Assembly (NCBI RefSeq): GCF_001557235.1 | Contig: NZ_LSJI01000103.1 | Span: 1 to 64,000, forward strand | Direction: 5' to 3' | Length of the DNA stretch: 64,000 nt | Source of the DNA: Phenylobacterium sp. CCH9-H3 | GTDB taxonomy: Bacteria > Pseudomonadota > Alphaproteobacteria > Caulobacterales > Caulobacteraceae | Shown here: positions 8,054-16,504 of the stretch, in pieces | Layout: every line of letters begins with the position of its first letter | Position numbering within the stretch: the stretch's first letter is position 1 | Notes under the pieces: model-generated | Told to the model about the DNA's origin: nothing | Seen by the model: only the letters and a program-made list of their open reading frames with translations | Databases searched by the model: none | Position numbers and translations under genes: made by a program

Positions 8054-10321
8054 ATGATGCGCAAGGTGTTCCTGTTGGCGGGGGCCTCCCTGCTGTCGGG
8101 CATTTCGGCGGCCGGCGGGGCGATGGCCCAGGAAGCGGAGAGCTCGACCTACGAAGTCGAGACCGTGGTGGTGACGGCCCAGAAGCGCGCCGAGGACGTC
8201 TCCAAGGTGCCGCTTGCGATCACCGCCGTCAGCGGCGAAACCCTTGAGAAGCGTCGGGTGGACGAGCTGCAGCAGCTGCGGGTGCTCGATCCGAGCGTGA
8301 ACTTCCGGCAGAGCACCGGTCCGCAGGCCTCGGGCTTCATCATCCGCGGCGTGGGCACGAGCAGCTTCTCGACCGGCATCGAGCAGAGCGTGTCGACCGT
8401 GCTGGACGGCGTCGTCCTGGCCGATCCCTCATCGGCCCAGGACCTGACCGACCTGGAGCGCGTTGAAATCCTCCGGGGCCCGCAGGGCATGCTGTTCGGA
8501 AAGAACGCCTCGGCCGGCGTCATCTCCATCACCACCCGCGATCCTGAGCTGACCGACTACAACGGCCGGCTGAAGGTTTCGTACGGCGAGCGTGAGGACT
8601 ACCAGGCCCAGGCCGTCCTGAATGCGCCGCTCTCGGACAGCCTGGCGCTCCGCGTCACCGGCTCCTTCCGCCATCTGAAGGAAAGCGTCGTCAACCAGGT
8701 CAATGGCCAGCCCGTCGATCCGGTGAACATCAAGTCCGCCCGGATGAAACTGCTCTGGCGGCCGAACGACGACCTGAAGGCGGTGTTCGCCGCCAACTAT
8801 TCCTGGTCGAAGCACTTCTGCTGCGCCCCGGTCTGGCTCAACGCCACGCCAGGCTACATCGTGGCGCTGTCGAACAGCACCTACGGTGTGGAGACAGGGC
8901 TCGGCAGCGAGACCGCGGCCTATGACTTCCAGCCGACCGGCAAGGCGAAGATCTATGGCGCCTCCCTGAGCGTTGACTACAACCTCGGGGACTACACGCT
9001 GACCTCCGTGACCGGTTACCAGGAATCGCATCGCCTGGGTCATTTCGACGCCGACCAGCACGCCTTCGACTACCTGAGCTTCGGCGGCGCGCCGATCTCG
9101 TACCGGAACTACTCCGAGGAATTGCGGATCGCATCGCCCACCGGCGGTCGCTTCGACTACGTGGCCGGCGTCTATTATTTCCGCAGCTGGCTGACCAATA
9201 CGGGGACGCTGGCGGGCTACCTGCAGAACCTCACGCCGCCCGCCACGCAGCCGACACCGAAACGTCTGCTAGTGAGCCTGTCCAGCTACACGAACAACCG
9301 CAACGAAAGCATCGCGGCCTTCGCACAGGGCAACCTCCATCTCACCGACCAGCTCTCCATCGTCGTGGGCGCGCGCTACACACACGACGACCTCGAGCTG
9401 CTCTTCGACACCGGACCGCTCATCCCCGGCAGCATCCCCTTCAACCCCCCGCGCACCTTCAGGAGCGCGCTGGACGAGGACAACATCTCCTGGCGCGTCG
9501 GACCTCAGTTTCAGGTCACGCCGGAGGTGATGGTCTATGCGAGCATCGCGCGCGGCTACAAGGGTCCGGGTACGAGCACCACCACCGGCGTGGTGATCGA
9601 GCCCGAGATTCCCATGACCTACGAGGCCGGGGTCAAAGGCACGGCCTTCGATCGGCGCATGCAGTTTGCACTGAACCTCTACCACAGTGATTTCAAGAAC
9701 TTCCAGGCACAGGTCTTCGACCCGAATGTCCTGGCCACGGTTCTGCGCAACGCCGGCCGGCTGGAGACCCAAGGGGTGGAACTGCAGCTGCAGGGTCGGG
9801 TGACGCCAGACCTGACGCTTTCGTTCGCCGGCGCCTTCACCGACGCCCACTACAAGGACTTTGCCGGCGTCGCCTGCTATGCTGGCCAGCCCGAGCCGCC
9901 GTGCGGTCCGCCGACCCCGGGGTCGCCGCAGCGCGTCTTTAACGCCAAGGGCCTCAGGCTCAACGGCACGCCGAAGTGGACGTATTCGGTGACGGCGGAC
10001 TACCGCCGACCCAACCTCATCGAAGGCTTTGACGGCTTCGCCCAGGCGTCCTGGAACTGGCAGGACGACGTTGTCTACGCCGCGAACGGCGACCCCGGCA
10101 CCCGGCAGAAAGCGTTCGGCCTGTTCGACGGCGAAATCGGCATCGAACCGCAAGATGGACCGTGGCGCGTTTCGATCTGGGCCAAGAACCTATTCGACAA
10201 GCGCTGGGCTTCGCAGATCGGCGAGGCGCCGATCCGGGTCAACAACCCGGGCGGCTACACCGCCTATCGCAGCCCCGACTCGTTCCGTCGGGTCGGCGCC
10301 CAGATCGAGCTTCGCTTCTAG
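8054..10321 (+). CDS. TonB-dependent outer-membrane receptor
   Basis: A 755-residue receptor. A signal peptide (MMRKVFLLAGASLLSG..., cleaved after AMAQ) is followed by a TonB box ETVVVTAQKR, a plug domain with RVEILRGPQGMLFGKNASAGVI, and a C-terminal 22-strand barrel ending in RVGAQIELRF with terminal Phe. Family members of this type import bulky or hydrophobic nutrients rather than only siderophores. GAGGAGGGG precedes the start. The MFS permease and SDR downstream on the same strand would continue transport and conversion of the substrate. Confidence 0.92.
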   Translation: MMRKVFLLAGASLLSGISAAGGAMAQEAESSTYEVETVVVTAQKRAEDVSKVPLAITAVSGETLEKRRVDELQQLRVLDPSVNFRQSTGPQASGFIIRGVGTSSFSTGIEQSVSTVLDGVVLADPSSAQDLTDLERVEILRGPQGMLFGKNASAGVISITTRDPELTDYNGRLKVSYGEREDYQAQAVLNAPLSDSLALRVTGSFRHLKESVVNQVNGQPVDPVNIKSARMKLLWRPNDDLKAVFAANYSWSKHFCCAPVWLNATPGYIVALSNSTYGVETGLGSETAAYDFQPTGKAKIYGASLSVDYNLGDYTLTSVTGYQESHRLGHFDADQHAFDYLSFGGAPISYRNYSEELRIASPTGGRFDYVAGVYYFRSWLTNTGTLAGYLQNLTPPATQPTPKRLLVSLSSYTNNRNESIAAFAQGNLHLTDQLSIVVGARYTHDDLELLFDTGPLIPGSIPFNPPRTFRSALDEDNISWRVGPQFQVTPEVMVYASIARGYKGPGTSTTTGVVIEPEIPMTYEAGVKGTAFDRRMQFALNLYHSDFKNFQAQVFDPNVLATVLRNAGRLETQGVELQLQGRVTPDLTLSFAGAFTDAHYKDFAGVACYAGQPEPPCGPPTPGSPQRVFNAKGLRLNGTPKWTYSVTADYRRPNLIEGFDGFAQASWNWQDDVVYAANGDPGTRQKAFGLFDGEIGIEPQDGPWRVSIWAKNLFDKRWASQIGEAPIRVNNPGGYTAYRSPDSFRRVGAQIELRF

Positions 10322-10480
10322 CGGTAAGCGCCAGGCCACCGGCTGCGGTGGGCCTGGCGCGGCCGGCTCACCGCCGATTTTCGGACTGGTCCCGGCCGTT
10401 GGGGACTTGTTGGCGGCGCGCATCGCGCCGCATCGATGGTTGGATAGACGCCGCGGCCGGCGTCGGCCCGGACGCACGCA

Positions 10481-11854
10481 ATGGCCCAGAGCCAAGGTCG
10501 TAACCCTGATCTGCCGCCATCGACGGTGGGAAGCGGGGTTCTGAGTATCGGGCCCACGAGGGAGGCGTCCTTTTCGCGGGGATACCTGCGATACGCCCTC
10601 ATGGTCCTGTTCCTGCTCAACGTCGTGAACATGGCAGACAGGTCCATCATGGGCGTGCTGCTGGAGTCGATCCGGCAGGACATGCACCTCACCGACACCC
10701 AGATCGGCGTCCTCACGGGCTTTGCGTTCGCCCTGTTCTATGCGGTAGCGGGCGTGTTCATCGCGCGCCTCTCGGATCTCTACGACCGCAAGTTCGTGCT
10801 CGCCGCCTCGCTCCTGGCCTGGAGCGCCATGACCGCGGCGACAGGGGCGTCGCATGGCTTCTGGCAGTTCTTCCTCGCCCGCATGGGGGTCGGCGTGGGC
10901 GAGTCCAGCGCCATTCCGACGTCGAACGCCATGATCGGCGACTACTTCCCGGCGGCCCAACGTCCCCTCGCGCTGGCCGTCTTCACCGCCGGATCCTTCC
11001 TTGGCGTCCTTCTGGGATCGCTGATCGGCGGCTACGTCGGGGCCCAATTCGGCTGGCGCTGGGCTTTCGTGGCCGCAGGGGTGCTGGGCCTACCCCTGGT
11101 CCTGCTGACCCTGACGCTCCGCGACCCTCCTCGGGGCGGCTCGGATGGGGCCGCGGTCGGAGAGGCTGCGACGTTCCGCACGACCCTGAAGACTTTGGCC
11201 GGTAACGAGGCCTTCCTGTTCCTCATCCTGGCATCGGGGTTCATTACGTTCCTATTGTTCGGCGTCATCGGCTGGTTCCCCGCCTACCTGATGCGCAAGC
11301 ATGGTCTGGATCAGACGACCGTGGGTCTGTTCTTCGGGGTCGCCCTGAGCCTTGGTATGGCGGTCGGCGCCGTGTTGGGCGGCATCGCGGCCAACCGCTT
11401 GGCGGCGGGCTCCCTGCGATGGCTCACGCGCCTGCCCCTCCTGGCATCGCTTCTGTTTGTGCCGCTGTATGAGCTCGCGATCTTTGCGCCCGAACCCTAC
11501 CTGGCCCTGGTGTTCATCGGGCTGGCCAGCGCCGTGGGCGGCGCGACCCTGGGCCCAGTGCTGGCGGCCATTCAAACCGTCCTTCCCCCGCAGATGCGCG
11601 CCACCGGGTCAGGCTTCACCGGGTTCTCGGGCAGTCTGATCGGACTGGGCGGCGCGCCGCTCGTCGTGGGAGTCCTCAGCGACCGGTTCGCGCGGGCGAT
11701 GGACGCGGGCGATGCGCTGCAGCGCGCGCTGGCGATCGCCGTGCTCATGGGCGTGTTCGCCTCGCTGTTCCTCTGGGCTGCGGACCGTGCTTTTGGCCGA
11801 AGGCCTGCCGTGGCCGCCACGGCCCCCACATTCACACGGCGCCGGGCCTGGTAG
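10481..11854 (+). CDS. MFS transporter, spinster-like
   Basis: A 457-residue inner-membrane permease with about 12 hydrophobic segments. It has the N-terminal NVVNMADRSIMGVLLESI helix and the LSDLYDRKFVL loop between helices 2 and 3, which match the spinster-like group common in sphingomonads and Caulobacterales. An MGVGVGESSAIP helix 4 motif and a second-half GVIGWFPAYLMRKHG follow. It sits 159 bp after the TonB receptor and 68 bp before an SDR gene, which suggests it moves the same substrate across the inner membrane. Confidence 0.88.
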   Translation: MAQSQGRNPDLPPSTVGSGVLSIGPTREASFSRGYLRYALMVLFLLNVVNMADRSIMGVLLESIRQDMHLTDTQIGVLTGFAFALFYAVAGVFIARLSDLYDRKFVLAASLLAWSAMTAATGASHGFWQFFLARMGVGVGESSAIPTSNAMIGDYFPAAQRPLALAVFTAGSFLGVLLGSLIGGYVGAQFGWRWAFVAAGVLGLPLVLLTLTLRDPPRGGSDGAAVGEAATFRTTLKTLAGNEAFLFLILASGFITFLLFGVIGWFPAYLMRKHGLDQTTVGLFFGVALSLGMAVGAVLGGIAANRLAAGSLRWLTRLPLLASLLFVPLYELAIFAPEPYLALVFIGLASAVGGATLGPVLAAIQTVLPPQMRATGSGFTGFSGSLIGLGGAPLVVGVLSDRFARAMDAGDALQRALAIAVLMGVFASLFLWAADRAFGRRPAVAATAPTFTRRRAW

Positions 11855-11922
11855 CGGCGCGAACAACAACCGGTGCGGCGGCCAAGTCCGTCGCGTCGTA
11901 GGCGTGACGAAGGAGAGCGTCG

Positions 11923-12708
11923 ATGGCGTTGGAGCAGCAGACCGACTACGGAGCGCGACTGGATCTCGCAGGCCGCGGTTTCGTGGTTCTTGGGACAGGC
12001 GCAGGCATTGGCGGGGAGGTCTGCCGCGCTCTGACCCAGGCCGGGGCCCGGGTGCTCTGCGTCGATCAAGCGCTCGCGGCGGCGCAACGGGCAGCGGACG
12101 AAGTCGGCGGGATCGCCATGGCGGCCGACATCACCCGCCGTCCCGACATGGAAGCGGTCTTCGCCAGGGCTCAGTCGGAGTGGGGCGACGACTTCCAAGG
12201 GGTGGTCGACGTGGTCGGCGTACCCGTTCCCGGTAAGCTCGCCGAGACCGACGACGCAACTTACGACCGGCAATTCGATCTGGTGCTACGCCATGCGTGG
12301 CTGACGATTTCAATCGCGGGGCCGATGCTCGCGAAGACCGGGTCAGGCTCGCTCATCTTCATCGGCTCACTCGGCGGGCTGCGATACCATCCCGGGGTCG
12401 CGCTCTACTGCACGGCCAAGGCGGCGCTGACGATGCTCGTGCAGGCGGCGGCGGACGAATTCGGCCCGTCGGGCGTCCGCGTGAATGTCGTCGCTCCCGG
12501 CCGGATCCGCGACTCGGGCGTCTCGCGGCCGACGGAAGATCAATGGGCGCGGATCTCGTCGGCGACGCCGTTGAAGCGCCCCGGAGAGCCCAAGGAAGTG
12601 GCCGGAGCGGTTCTCTTCCTGGCGTCCGACCTCTCGAGCTACGTCACGGGTGAGACGCTGGTCGTTGATGGCGGGGTGCGCGGCATGATCGCGACGCCGG
12701 CGTCGTGA
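11923..12708 (+). CDS. SDR-family oxidoreductase
   Basis: A 261-residue short-chain dehydrogenase with the dinucleotide motif GTGAGIG near residues 24-30, SLGG with the catalytic serine region, and YCTAKAA carrying Tyr and Lys. The C-terminal YVTGETLVVDGGVRG is typical. Where most classical members have NNAG the sequence reads VDVVGV, so the central strand differs. The first ~15 residues precede the Rossmann fold. AAGGAG lies before the ATG. Likely oxidises a hydroxyl group of the compound taken up by the preceding transporters. Confidence 0.83.
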   Translation: MALEQQTDYGARLDLAGRGFVVLGTGAGIGGEVCRALTQAGARVLCVDQALAAAQRAADEVGGIAMAADITRRPDMEAVFARAQSEWGDDFQGVVDVVGVPVPGKLAETDDATYDRQFDLVLRHAWLTISIAGPMLAKTGSGSLIFIGSLGGLRYHPGVALYCTAKAALTMLVQAAADEFGPSGVRVNVVAPGRIRDSGVSRPTEDQWARISSATPLKRPGEPKEVAGAVLFLASDLSSYVTGETLVVDGGVRGMIATPAS

Positions 12709-12734
12709 CCTAGGCGACCGCCACCGCCGGACGG

Positions 12735-14333
12735 TCAGCTCGCGGCCGGCGGTTCGCCGGCCGCCACGGCCCAGGCCGTCTTCTCTTGCTCCACGGCCGC
12801 GATCCGCCGGCCCACCTGCCAGAGAACGATCAGGGCGATCACCGGTGCAATCAACATGGCGAAGACCCCGGTCTGCAGCGATCCGGTCACCGTCGAGACC
12901 TTACCGCTGACATATGGCCCCAAGGAGATCGCGACCATGGTGTTGCCGACCAGATAGAGGGCTCCGACCGTCCCGTACATTCGCGGCAGGACGAGGTCCT
13001 GCAGCGCGGTGACCGCGCCGCCCACAATGGTGCTGGCGAAGAAGTAGATGAGGGGCGCGACGAGCAGATAGCTCTGCAGATCCTGTCGGGTGAACATGAA
13101 AAGCACGAGCGGGATGGGCACGGCCGCGGCGATCATGCAGACGAACAGGCGGCCACGGTGATCGCGCTGGCGCCAGCGATCCGCGAGAAAGCCGCCGAAG
13201 ATCGATCCGAGGACGGCCGCGACCGCGCCGGGCAGGCCGATGAGCGGGCCGATCTCGGACGCGCTCACGCCAAAGGTGCGGATGGCGTAGGGGGACGCCC
13301 ACAGAAGGGAAACGTTCCAGGTCATCCCCGCGCAGCCGAGCCCGAACACACACCAGGGGAAGACGCGACGCTTCCACATAAGTTCATAGGCCGGCGGATC
13401 CAGATGGCGGAGCGTTTGCACCCAGGAGACAATTGCGTAGAGGCCGAAGCCGTAGGTCACCCATTGGCCGACGTCTCCGGTCAGCCGGATCAGTAGGGCG
13501 GCGGCGGCCGCAATCAGCCCTAACGCGACCAGGTTGCGGACAAGTCCCCCTTTGAACCGGGCCGCCGATATGAGGGTGAACGGCGGAAGGATTGACATCA
13601 GGTCGGCCAGGAACAGCCGCCAGACGCCGGGGCGCACGACCGGCTGCGGCGTCCCGTCGGCCGCGAAGCGACCCGGTTCGCGCAGACTCAGCACCCAGAG
13701 CGCCAACAGCACGCCCGGTGCGCCCACGGCGAGGAACGCCACCTGCCATCCATGTAGTGCAAAGGGCGCCGCGCCGGCTCCATGCGCGTTGTTCCAGCTG
13801 TCCGACAGCCAGCCGCCCAGAGGCAGGCTGATCCCGGTTCCGAAGTAGGATCCGGCCGAGTAGATCGCGATCGCCAGTGCGCGGCGGTTCTTGGGAAACG
13901 TAGAGCCCAGGATCGAATAGGCGGCGGGCGAGGCGCTCGCCTCGCCGACGCCGACCCCGATCCGGGCCGCCGCGAGCTGGGGGAAAGAACTCGCCAGGCC
14001 GGAGAGCATGGTCATGGCCGACCACAGCCCGAGCCCCGCAGCCATGAGGCGGGTCCGCACCCAATTGTCGGCCAAGCGGCCCAGGGGGATCCCGAACACG
14101 GTGTAGAAGATCGCGAACGCCGTGCCGAACAGATAGCCCAGCTGGGCGTCGGTCAGCCCGAGGTCGCCTTTGATGTCCTCGGCCAGGATGGACAGGATCT
14201 GGCGATCGATGAGGCTGCAAGCATAGACCAGCACCATGACGCCGAGCACGTACCAGGCGTATCGCCCCGCGCGTTCCGGAGCCGTTGCGCGGAGAGGTGC
14301 CGAGTCCTGAGACGCCGGGTCCTGGGCGCTCAC
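12735..14333 (-). CDS. MFS transporter, spinster-like (second copy type)
   Basis: A 532-residue permease of the same group as the one at 10481-11854: it has LIDRQILSILAEDI, TDAQLGYLFGTAFAIFYTVFG and GVGVGEASASPAAYSILG. About 12 membrane helices are visible, with a central insert of ~90 residues rich in hydrophobic stretches. The start GTG overlaps the stop of the alcohol dehydrogenase gene (GTGA), so the two are translationally coupled. The two MFS genes are convergent paralogues around the SDR gene and may serve related substrates or an import/export pair. Confidence 0.88.
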   Translation of the reverse strand: MSAQDPASQDSAPLRATAPERAGRYAWYVLGVMVLVYACSLIDRQILSILAEDIKGDLGLTDAQLGYLFGTAFAIFYTVFGIPLGRLADNWVRTRLMAAGLGLWSAMTMLSGLASSFPQLAAARIGVGVGEASASPAAYSILGSTFPKNRRALAIAIYSAGSYFGTGISLPLGGWLSDSWNNAHGAGAAPFALHGWQVAFLAVGAPGVLLALWVLSLREPGRFAADGTPQPVVRPGVWRLFLADLMSILPPFTLISAARFKGGLVRNLVALGLIAAAAALLIRLTGDVGQWVTYGFGLYAIVSWVQTLRHLDPPAYELMWKRRVFPWCVFGLGCAGMTWNVSLLWASPYAIRTFGVSASEIGPLIGLPGAVAAVLGSIFGGFLADRWRQRDHRGRLFVCMIAAAVPIPLVLFMFTRQDLQSYLLVAPLIYFFASTIVGGAVTALQDLVLPRMYGTVGALYLVGNTMVAISLGPYVSGKVSTVTGSLQTGVFAMLIAPVIALIVLWQVGRRIAAVEQEKTAWAVAAGEPPAAS

Positions 14334-15382
14334 GCGGGCGCCTTCAGCGAGTCCATGTCGATGACAAAGCGATAGCGGACATCGCCTTTGGCCAGGCGAG
14401 CAAAGGCCTCGTCGACTTGGTCCATCCGGATCATCTCGACGTCCGCGGCGATCCCGGCGCCGGCCGCGAAGTCCAGCATCTCCTGGGTCTCAGCAAGGCC
14501 GCCGATCATCGAGCCGGTGACCACCCGGCGCCCCATGGCCAGAAGCATGGGCGACACCAGCGGCATGGTGGTGGGCATCCCCACCAGGCAAACGGTCCCG
14601 TTGAGCTTCAAGAGCTCGATATAGGGATTGAGTTCGTGGGTCCCCGAGACGGTATCGATGATGAAGTCGAACGACCCCCGGTGGGCGGCCATCGCCTCGG
14701 CGTCGGTCGAGAGCACGGCCGCCTCCGCGCCGAGCCGCTTGGCGTCTTCGGTCTTGCCGGGAGAGGTTGAGAAGACCACGACTTTGGCGCCCAAGGCCGC
14801 AGCGAACTTTACGGCGACATGCCCCAGCCCCCCCAGGCCGATGACGCCCACCTTGTGTCCAGGGCCGACGCCGGCGCGCCGGAGCGGGGAGAAGGTGGTG
14901 ATGCCGGCGCAGAGCAGCGGCGCGGCGCCGGCGGGATCAAGCCCTTCGGGGACCACCAGCGCGAAGTGTTCGTCCACCACATAGTTGTTGGCGTAGCCGC
15001 CGAACGTCATGCGACCCTGGCGATCCGGCGCGCCGTAGGTGGGCGTCATGCCTTCTTCGCAATGCGGCTCAAGACCCTGACAGCAGGGCCCGCACTTGCG
15101 GCAGCTGTCCACAATGGTGCCGACGCCAGCCCAATCTCCCGGCTTCAGCTTTTTCACCTGATCGCCGACAGCGACCACCTTTCCGACGATCTCGTGGCCC
15201 GGCACCACCGGGTAGGCCTGCCAACCGTAGGCGTCTTCCACGGCGTTCAGGTCGGTGTGGCAGATGCCGCAGTACTTGATCTCGAGCACGACATCATGCG
15301 GGCCGGGATCGCGACGCTCAAAGCTGAACGGGGCGAGCCGCCCCTTCGCAGACATCGCCGCATAGCCATAGGATCGAACCAC
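14330..15382 (-). CDS. zinc-dependent NAD(P) alcohol dehydrogenase (YahK/CAD-like)
   Basis: A 350-residue medium-chain dehydrogenase. Catalytic zinc ligands C38/H63 are seen in YCGICHTDL and PGHEIVG; structural zinc cysteines are C94, C97, C100 and C108. The Rossmann motif GLGGLGH follows. The family (YahK, cinnamyl-alcohol dehydrogenases) reversibly oxidises a wide range of primary alcohols to aldehydes using NADP(H). The gene is first in an operon with the MFS gene and is divergent from the tetR-type gene across 285 bp. Confidence 0.92.
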   Translation of the reverse strand: MVRSYGYAAMSAKGRLAPFSFERRDPGPHDVVLEIKYCGICHTDLNAVEDAYGWQAYPVVPGHEIVGKVVAVGDQVKKLKPGDWAGVGTIVDSCRKCGPCCQGLEPHCEEGMTPTYGAPDRQGRMTFGGYANNYVVDEHFALVVPEGLDPAGAAPLLCAGITTFSPLRRAGVGPGHKVGVIGLGGLGHVAVKFAAALGAKVVVFSTSPGKTEDAKRLGAEAAVLSTDAEAMAAHRGSFDFIIDTVSGTHELNPYIELLKLNGTVCLVGMPTTMPLVSPMLLAMGRRVVTGSMIGGLAETQEMLDFAAGAGIAADVEMIRMDQVDEAFARLAKGDVRYRFVIDMDSLKAPA

Positions 15383-15667
15383 GATCAGCCTCCCAGAATC
15401 CTACCGGGCCGCCTCCAAAGCGGAGCCCGCTTTCGCGCGCGGCGCGGCAGGATCCGGCCAGGAAGCGGCCAGCCATTGGGCTGCATGGTAGGGGTTGGGA
15501 TTGCGATTGATGTCCCCCGGGTGAGGGACCGGACGATGGGCGCCGCCGCTGCAGGGACGGTGTTCCAGGATCGGTCCGCGGTGAGGGCCAGACGCCGGTC
15601 GGCATTTCCGGGACGAGACGACAGCGCTTCGTTAGTCTCGCGAGGCCGCGGGGGCAGAGGGGACGTT
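15383..15667. promoter_or_regulatory. divergent region between alcohol dehydrogenase and tetR-type genes
   Basis: This 285-bp gap separates the minus-strand adh-MFS operon from the plus-strand tetR-type gene and should hold both promoters. No full copy of the 16450-16485 palindrome is visible here. The open frames within it are arginine-rich shadows without conserved features. Confidence 0.35.
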
Positions 15668-16357
15668 TTGGCCAGGAAGGCGAAGACCTATCAGCGACGA
15701 CGGAGCCGGGGCGAGCTCTCCCAGACCATCATGTCGGCGGCGACACAGCTCTTCGCGGACAAGGGGTACGCCGAGCCGTCGATACGCGAGATCGCCGATG
15801 CGGCCGGTGTGGCCCTGCCGACGCTCTACCGGCTCTTCGTCGACAAGCGGGACCTCTATGTTCAATGCGCGCTCTCGGCGGCGCGCAGCATCGGCCAGGA
15901 ACAGCTTCGCGTCCGCGAGCTGGGGGGCGAGAGCGAGGTGGTCCTCTATCGGTACCTCCGACAATCGATGGAACGGCCGGAGGGGGATCGAGCGGCCCAC
16001 CTCGCATTGGTCAACCGCGTGTTCCTAGACGGCGACGACAGCATTCTGTCCGGCCAGTTCGAAGCCTATCGCGCGTCCGCCTGGTACATCGACATGACAG
16101 CGCTCGCCGCTCGGGCCTCCGGGGGCAGGACACCCAACCTCAGAATGCTCATCCTGACGACCTTCATCTCCCAGCTCCGCACCACCGTGCGGATGTGGCC
16201 AGAGGCCGCCCGCGACCTGGGCACCCTGGATCAGGTGCTGCAGGAGACGCTGGCGATCCTCCTGCCCGGCGTCGATTGGGCGGCTGTCGCCGTGCAGGCA
16301 GGCCTCGCTCCAGAGCCCGACGTACGCGCTTCTACGACGTCCCTTTCTCTGCGCTGA
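15668..16357 (+). CDS. TetR-family transcriptional regulator
   Basis: A 229-residue regulator. The N-terminal helix-turn-helix is clear: IMSAATQLFADKGY, then SIREIADAAGVALPTLYRLF, then VDKRDLY. The rest is an all-helical ligand domain. The reading frame stays open far upstream, but the only sensible start is TTG at 15668, with GAGGGGACG about 7 bases before it, giving MARKAKTYQRRRSRGE. It lies between the alcohol dehydrogenase operon and the second TonB receptor, either of which it could repress; the palindrome at 16450-16485 is a candidate binding site. Confidence 0.87.
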   Translation: MARKAKTYQRRRSRGELSQTIMSAATQLFADKGYAEPSIREIADAAGVALPTLYRLFVDKRDLYVQCALSAARSIGQEQLRVRELGGESEVVLYRYLRQSMERPEGDRAAHLALVNRVFLDGDDSILSGQFEAYRASAWYIDMTALAARASGGRTPNLRMLILTTFISQLRTTVRMWPEAARDLGTLDQVLQETLAILLPGVDWAAVAVQAGLAPEPDVRASTTSLSLR

Positions 16358-16449
16358 AGCGGACCTAATCAGACCAGACCCCTCCGTCCCCCACGGCCGG
16401 CGGCGCGCGTCCCTTTGGAAGGGGACTTGTTCGCTTCGGCTCACATGAC

Positions 16450-16485
16450 AACGCTCGTTGATATCAATCGATAACAACAAGCGTT
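16450..16485. promoter_or_regulatory. 36-bp imperfect palindrome, candidate TetR operator
   Basis: The left arm AACGCTCGTTGATATC and the inverted right arm AACGCTTGTTGTTATC agree at 14 of 16 positions, around a 4-base spacer AATC. The inner TTGATATCAA (16458-16467) is itself a perfect palindrome. It lies 92 bp after the tetR-type stop and 20 bp before the ATG of the TonB receptor, where a bound repressor or an mRNA hairpin would block expression. It is AT-rich compared with the surrounding sequence, consistent with a promoter area. Binding by the neighbouring regulator is inference. Confidence 0.55.
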
Positions 16486-16504
16486 CTTAAATTAGGGGGT
16501 GATC

